From contig NZ_JASHKQ010000005.1 of NCBI RefSeq assembly GCF_030056795.1, positions 1 to 64,000 of the forward strand: DNA of 64,000 nucleotides. The letters are read 5' to 3'. The DNA comes from Rhodococcus sp. IEGM 1381. Lineage in GTDB: Bacteria > Actinomycetota > Actinomycetes > Mycobacteriales > Mycobacteriaceae. Positions 60,864 through 64,000 of the stretch are shown in pieces. Every line of letters starts with the position of its first letter. Within the stretch, counting starts at the first letter, position 1. The position numbers were made by a program, and so were the translations under genes. The notes beneath the pieces were generated by a model. It was given only the letters and a program-made list of their open reading frames with translations. It was not told where the DNA came from and did no database searches.

Positions 60864-62609
60864 CTAGCTGTCGACCTCGACGCCGTATCTGACGGCGAGT
60901 TCAGCCAATCCGTCGTCGTAGCCCTGCCCGATGGGCCGAAAGCGCCAACCAGCCCCTCGGCGATAGATCTCTGCCAACAGCATCGACTGTTCGGTCGTGG
61001 CTGCGTCGAGCACGGCCGTGGCGACCGTCGAATCGACTCCATCGAGCGACACCGATACCGCGCCTAGGTCGCCGAACGTCTGGTCACCGTCGATGGCTGC
61101 GGCGACGACGATGCGAACGCACTCCTCGGGAACGAGTGCCAGATCGATGCGCACGCCCTGCTCACTGTCCCCGTCGATCGACATCGACACGGCACCGTCA
61201 GACGTGGCGGGAGCGTTGTAGAACACGAAATCCTCGTCACTGGAAACTAATTCGTCGTCGTTGACCAGGAATGCGACGACGTCGACGCCGACCCGCCCGG
61301 ACTCGTCGGCCCGCCACGAACTGTTCAACGTCAGCATGGTGACGCTCGGATCCAGATCGACGACACCACCACGCGGCACCAGCGGGGCGATTCGGGACCG
61401 CCGCGCCGGAAGCGGAGCAGGTACCTCGATCTTCAGCTCACGGTCGATCGCTGCGGGTGTCAGCACTGTGAGATCCCGCTCTCTCACCTTTGGCATCCGG
61501 GGATCTCCGTCGCCGCCGTCCAGGATCAGAATGTCGGTGACGCCTGCGCTGAGATTCACAGCCGGTGTGGCTCCGAGTTGGATCAGGCGAGACCGCATCA
61601 GCACCGACTCAGCATGCGAACCACCCATGACCAAGACCCTCTTTGTCTGCCAGGGCTTGGCGACTGGATCGAGCTGGTGCACGGATGGCTTCGGCTGGGT
61701 CTGCGGCCGAGTACCTTTCGGCGCTCCTGCTTGCACATCCCGGAGTAAGTCGCGCAGTTCCGACTCCGAGACGATCCGAAGGCCATGGGCGCGAGCCCTT
61801 TCGACCTTTCGGCTTTCCGTTGTGGGATCCGAACACACCACCACACTTGTGAACCGGCTTACGGAGTTCATCACGTCCAAGCCCGCTTCGGTGAGCTGAG
61901 CGGCCAAACGCAATCGCGGAATGCGCGTCTCGCCGCTGATCACGACTCGCATGCCCTGAATCAGACCGCCGTCCTCAGCAAGAGGACCGGGGTTCTCCCA
62001 CGTGCAATGTGTGCGAGGAACGGTATCCGGATACAGAGTCAGGCGCTCGGTACACGTGACGACGGGAAGGGGAAGTTCGAGCGACCTGGCCAGTCGAGCG
62101 CTGTGAGTGAACACCTGCGCAAGCACTCGGGCATCGTCGTAGGCGTCGTGTGCATTGGACTGCAACACTTTCCAGTGCGCGGCGAGGGTGGATAGCTTGT
62201 GGTTGGGAGTGTCGAGTTGTAGTCGCCTCGACAATGCCACGGTGCACAACCGCTGCTTCGTCGGCATGTCGATGCCCGCACGCATCGATTCGAGCTTCAA
62301 GAAGCCGTGGTCGAAACTCGCGTTGTGCGCGACCATGGTTCGACCGTCCAGCAGATCCATGAGTTGCGGGGCGATCATGTCGAACGTCGGCGCACCGGCA
62401 AGTCGTTCGGGCGTCAGTTTGTGGATGTGCACCGGGCCGGGATCGCAGCCCGGGTTGACCAGAGTCGACAGTTCGCGTCCGACCCGTCCGTCCTCGTCGA
62501 CCGTCAGAGCGGCCACGCTGAGTACCCGATCTCGGGACGCCTTCAGACCAGAAGTCTCGACATCGACGACGACCCACTTGTCGCTGCCGCTTCTGAGCGC
62601 GTTCCTCAC
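60864..62609 (-). CDS. DEDDh exonuclease-BRCT-BRCT-TerD fusion protein
   Basis: A 581-residue multidomain protein. Residues 12-170 form a DnaQ-like 3'-5' exonuclease with Asp16 and Glu18 (VVDVETSGL), Asp100 (AHNASFDHGFL) and His154/Asp159 (HDAYDDARVL), so the DEDDh set is intact. Residues about 215-292 and 322-395 look like two BRCT-type domains (GMRVVISGETRIPRLRLAAQ; KRVLVMGGSHAESVLMRSRL). Residues 408-580 form a TerD calcium-binding domain (GGVVDLDPSVTML, SSDEDFVFYNAP, SDGAVSMSIDGDS). It suggests a stress-linked DNA or nucleotide processing role. The first BRCT is more certain than the second. Confidence 0.88.
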   Translation of the reverse strand: MRNALRSGSDKWVVVDVETSGLKASRDRVLSVAALTVDEDGRVGRELSTLVNPGCDPGPVHIHKLTPERLAGAPTFDMIAPQLMDLLDGRTMVAHNASFDHGFLKLESMRAGIDMPTKQRLCTVALSRRLQLDTPNHKLSTLAAHWKVLQSNAHDAYDDARVLAQVFTHSARLARSLELPLPVVTCTERLTLYPDTVPRTHCTWENPGPLAEDGGLIQGMRVVISGETRIPRLRLAAQLTEAGLDVMNSVSRFTSVVVCSDPTTESRKVERARAHGLRIVSESELRDLLRDVQAGAPKGTRPQTQPKPSVHQLDPVAKPWQTKRVLVMGGSHAESVLMRSRLIQLGATPAVNLSAGVTDILILDGGDGDPRMPKVRERDLTVLTPAAIDRELKIEVPAPLPARRSRIAPLVPRGGVVDLDPSVTMLTLNSSWRADESGRVGVDVVAFLVNDDELVSSDEDFVFYNAPATSDGAVSMSIDGDSEQGVRIDLALVPEECVRIVVAAAIDGDQTFGDLGAVSVSLDGVDSTVATAVLDAATTEQSMLLAEIYRRGAGWRFRPIGQGYDDGLAELAVRYGVEVDS

Positions 62610-62699
62610 AGAGCTTCCACCTTCGACCGCGTCGGACAGTGGTGGTCACTATGCCGTACGGGCGATCCTCAATACGGAAAATGCCGATCGCGGGTCGCT

Positions 62700-63269
62700 C
62701 TATTCACACTGCGGACCGGTGATGTAGCCCTGCTCGCAGCCATACTGCGTTTGTATGTCTCCGCTGGTCGGCTCCTCTCCACACAGAACTCCGCACCGCT
62801 CATACCCATTCACAACGCCATCACCGTTTCGATCTTCGGACTCGTTGTACGGGTACCCGGACTCGGGCGACGGCGCGGTCGCAGCGCACCTAGGGTCGTT
62901 CACCGCGTACGAGCCATCGGTGAAGACCGCAGTGCCGCCGTAATCGCAATATCTCAATTCAGGAGCCGCAGGCGCGACGTACGTGTCGCATTCGGCTTCG
63001 TACCCTGTCGTTCCGTCTGAGTACAGGGCAGTGCCGGATTGATACAGGTCCAAGTTTCCGCACTCGTAGGTGACTGGTTGGGGCGGAGGAACGGGCGGCG
63101 GCTCAGGTGCAGCCGGAGCGACCACGGTGGAGCTAGGCAATGCCGACACAGTAGCGCTCGAGCTGCTCGTTGCAGAAACAGCTCCGCTCGGTGTCTCGTT
63201 GGGGTTGCTGGAGCAGCCCACGCAAGCGAGAGCTATTGCGGTGATTGCAATGAACGTTCTCGTGGACAT
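62700..63269 (-). CDS. Lipoprotein with a calcium-loop-like motif
   Basis: A 189-residue lipoprotein with lipobox ACVGC (Cys18) and a Ser/Thr/Pro-rich spacer with PEPPPVPPPQP. The cysteine-rich mature domain has eight or so cysteines, including YECGNLDLYQSG, CDYGGTAVFTDG and EDRNGDGVVNGYERCG. The last has a DxNxDG loop as in Excalibur or dockerin-like motifs. The ATG at 63269 begins the signal peptide. Function unknown. Confidence 0.75.
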   Translation of the reverse strand: MSTRTFIAITAIALACVGCSSNPNETPSGAVSATSSSSATVSALPSSTVVAPAAPEPPPVPPPQPVTYECGNLDLYQSGTALYSDGTTGYEAECDTYVAPAAPELRYCDYGGTAVFTDGSYAVNDPRCAATAPSPESGYPYNESEDRNGDGVVNGYERCGVLCGEEPTSGDIQTQYGCEQGYITGPQCE

Positions 63270-63447
63270 GGCAACTCCGAACCGGTCGAGAATGCTTGGA
63301 CCCGCCCCCGGCACAGGCCATGTCGGCTCAGTATCGCAGGGAACTCCGCGCGAAAACGCATGATTCGACGTTCGGATCGAGCGCTACGCCCTAGTACGCA
63401 GGCGTAAGCGTGTTCCACACGACAATTTCCGCGGGTAATCTCCTCTA

Positions 63448-63461
63448 TGCATGTAGATGCA
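63448..63461. promoter_or_regulatory. Inverted repeat upstream of the XRE regulator
   Basis: TGCAT (63448-63452) and ATGCA (63457-63461) flank GTAG, giving a small palindrome 17 bases before the start codon. It is a likely autoregulatory site for the XRE protein. Confidence 0.5.
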
Positions 63462-63477
63462 AGCACAAGGAGCAAAT

Positions 63478-63738
63478 GTGGCCACCCCGCGACGACGAAC
63501 CCGACTGCATTCGAGTGAGCTGGCTGAATCCTTCGTCGCTCGTCGGCATCAATTGCGCCTCACTCAAGCAGAACTGGCGTTGCTTGCAGGAGTTGGTCGA
63601 TCGACAGTCCAAGCTCTCGAAGGCGGTAAGGACTCGGTCCAACTCGATGGTGCTATCGCAATTGCGGATGCGCTGGGCTGCAGGATCACTCTGAACAATC
63701 GATCTGGCATTCCTGTGCCGCCGCTCGATCCGCGTTGA
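63478..63738 (+). CDS. XRE/HipB-like helix-turn-helix regulator
   Basis: An 86-residue DNA-binding protein (FVARRHQLRLTQAELALLAG then VGRSTVQALEGGK) with a short C-terminal strand, ALGCRITLNNRSG. This is the pattern of HipB-like antitoxins and solo XRE regulators. AAGGAG precedes the GTG at 63478; an in-frame ATG seven codons earlier lies within the palindrome. No HipA kinase follows: the next gene is a deaminase. Confidence 0.85.
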   Translation: MATPRRRTRLHSSELAESFVARRHQLRLTQAELALLAGVGRSTVQALEGGKDSVQLDGAIAIADALGCRITLNNRSGIPVPPLDPR

Positions 63739-63817
63739 CAACAGGCTGCACGCCCCTTGGCAATCTGGTCGACTGACACGGATTGCATTCACAGTTTGCA
63801 GACGCCCAGGAGGAACC

Positions 63818-64000
63818 GTGACCGATCCCGCTCGCACCGATGAGTACTTCCTCGGACTCGCAATCGAGCAAGCACAGATCGGCTGGGAAGAAGGCGGCGT
63901 TCCGATCGGCGCGGCACTCGTTCACGACGGCGAAGTTCTTGCTGTGGGGCGGAACCGCCGCGTCCAGATGGACAGCGCAATCCGTCACGGAGAAACCGAC
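63818..64000 (+). CDS. Cytosine/nucleoside deaminase-like protein, partial at the window end
   Basis: Sixty-one codons of an open frame begin at GTG 63818 with a near-perfect AGGAGGAACC ribosome-binding site and run off the window. The translation contains GWEEGGVPIGAALVHDGEVL then SAIRHGETD. The HGE motif is the zinc and proton-shuttle site of cytidine/cytosine deaminases, and the spacing is close to that of fungal cytosine deaminase. The second zinc motif (PCxxC) would lie beyond position 64000. Confidence 0.85.
   Translation, partial: MTDPARTDEYFLGLAIEQAQIGWEEGGVPIGAALVHDGEVLAVGRNRRVQMDSAIRHGETD

Noticed and set aside
1-64000. tRNA genes, prophage, insertion sequences, CRISPR array
   Set aside because: No cloverleaf with a typical T-loop, integrase, transposase or repeat-spacer pattern was noticed; a tRNA scan would be needed to be sure.

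Overview
The window looks like chromosomal DNA from a mycolate actinobacterium, most likely Rhodococcus or a close relative. The sequence is GC-rich, GTG starts and 4-base ATGA/GTGA overlaps are common, and several lineage-typical genes are present: a SigG-type ECF factor with a SnoaL domain, an FprB-type ferredoxin reductase, an AurF-type diiron enzyme, LppP/LprE and DUF3558 lipoproteins, DUF2079, an Excalibur protein and RecBCD. The genus is an inference from gene content. I saw no tRNA, insertion sequence, prophage or CRISPR array.

Layout. 1-300: promoter/leader of an rRNA operon running leftward off the window (boxA-like sequence, minus strand). 312-7635: a divergent catabolic cluster. 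Leftward run a PfkB-type sugar-acid kinase, an IclR regulator and RidA. Rightward run a PLP D-serine-dehydratase-like deaminase, an N-acyl-D-amino-acid deacylase-like amidohydrolase, a KDPG aldolase and a GntP permease. Together these make an uptake, deacylation, deamination, phosphorylation and cleavage route for an N-acylated 2-amino sugar acid; N-acetyl-D-glucosaminate is the best candidate. 7.7-16.9 kb: housekeeping and unknown genes, including a ferredoxin reductase, a degenerate chorismate-mutase-like protein, SigG, a RelA/SpoT-domain protein and a flavodoxin-less sulfite-reductase-type flavoprotein. 16.9-25.4 kb: a recC-recB-recD operon.

25.5-31.5 kb: a VOC protein and an Excalibur protein, then an ADP-ribose module (macrodomain protein and ADP-ribosylglycohydrolase, divergent from an NrtR-type Nudix regulator, with a perfect 18-bp palindrome between them), then two uncharacterised proteins. 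31.6-34.3 kb: AurF-type diiron oxygenase plus ferredoxin/FAD reductase. 34.5-42.5 kb: a secreted beta-lactamase-fold protein, a DUF2786 protein, acyl-CoA ligase, ABC-F ATPase, SanA/DUF218 protein and a DAACS symporter. 42.5-52.1 kb: lipoproteins, small membrane proteins, an ArsR/AHSA1 pair, DedA, a solo LuxR-type HTH, a double TetR protein, a Fic C-terminal remnant beside an AT-rich perfect inverted repeat, and a dispersed 61-bp intergenic repeat in two copies.

52.2-64 kb: an orphan adenine-type DNA methyltransferase; an ArsR regulator with two near-identical operators facing a PRISE-like reductase; an MFS carrier; a thioesterase, alpha/beta hydrolase and acyl-CoA ligase run; a four-part DEDDh exonuclease-BRCT-BRCT-TerD fusion; a lipoprotein; an XRE regulator; and the start of a cytosine-deaminase-like gene cut by the window end. 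The most system-like parts are the amino-sugar-acid cluster, the NrtR ADP-ribose module and the nuclease-TerD fusion.
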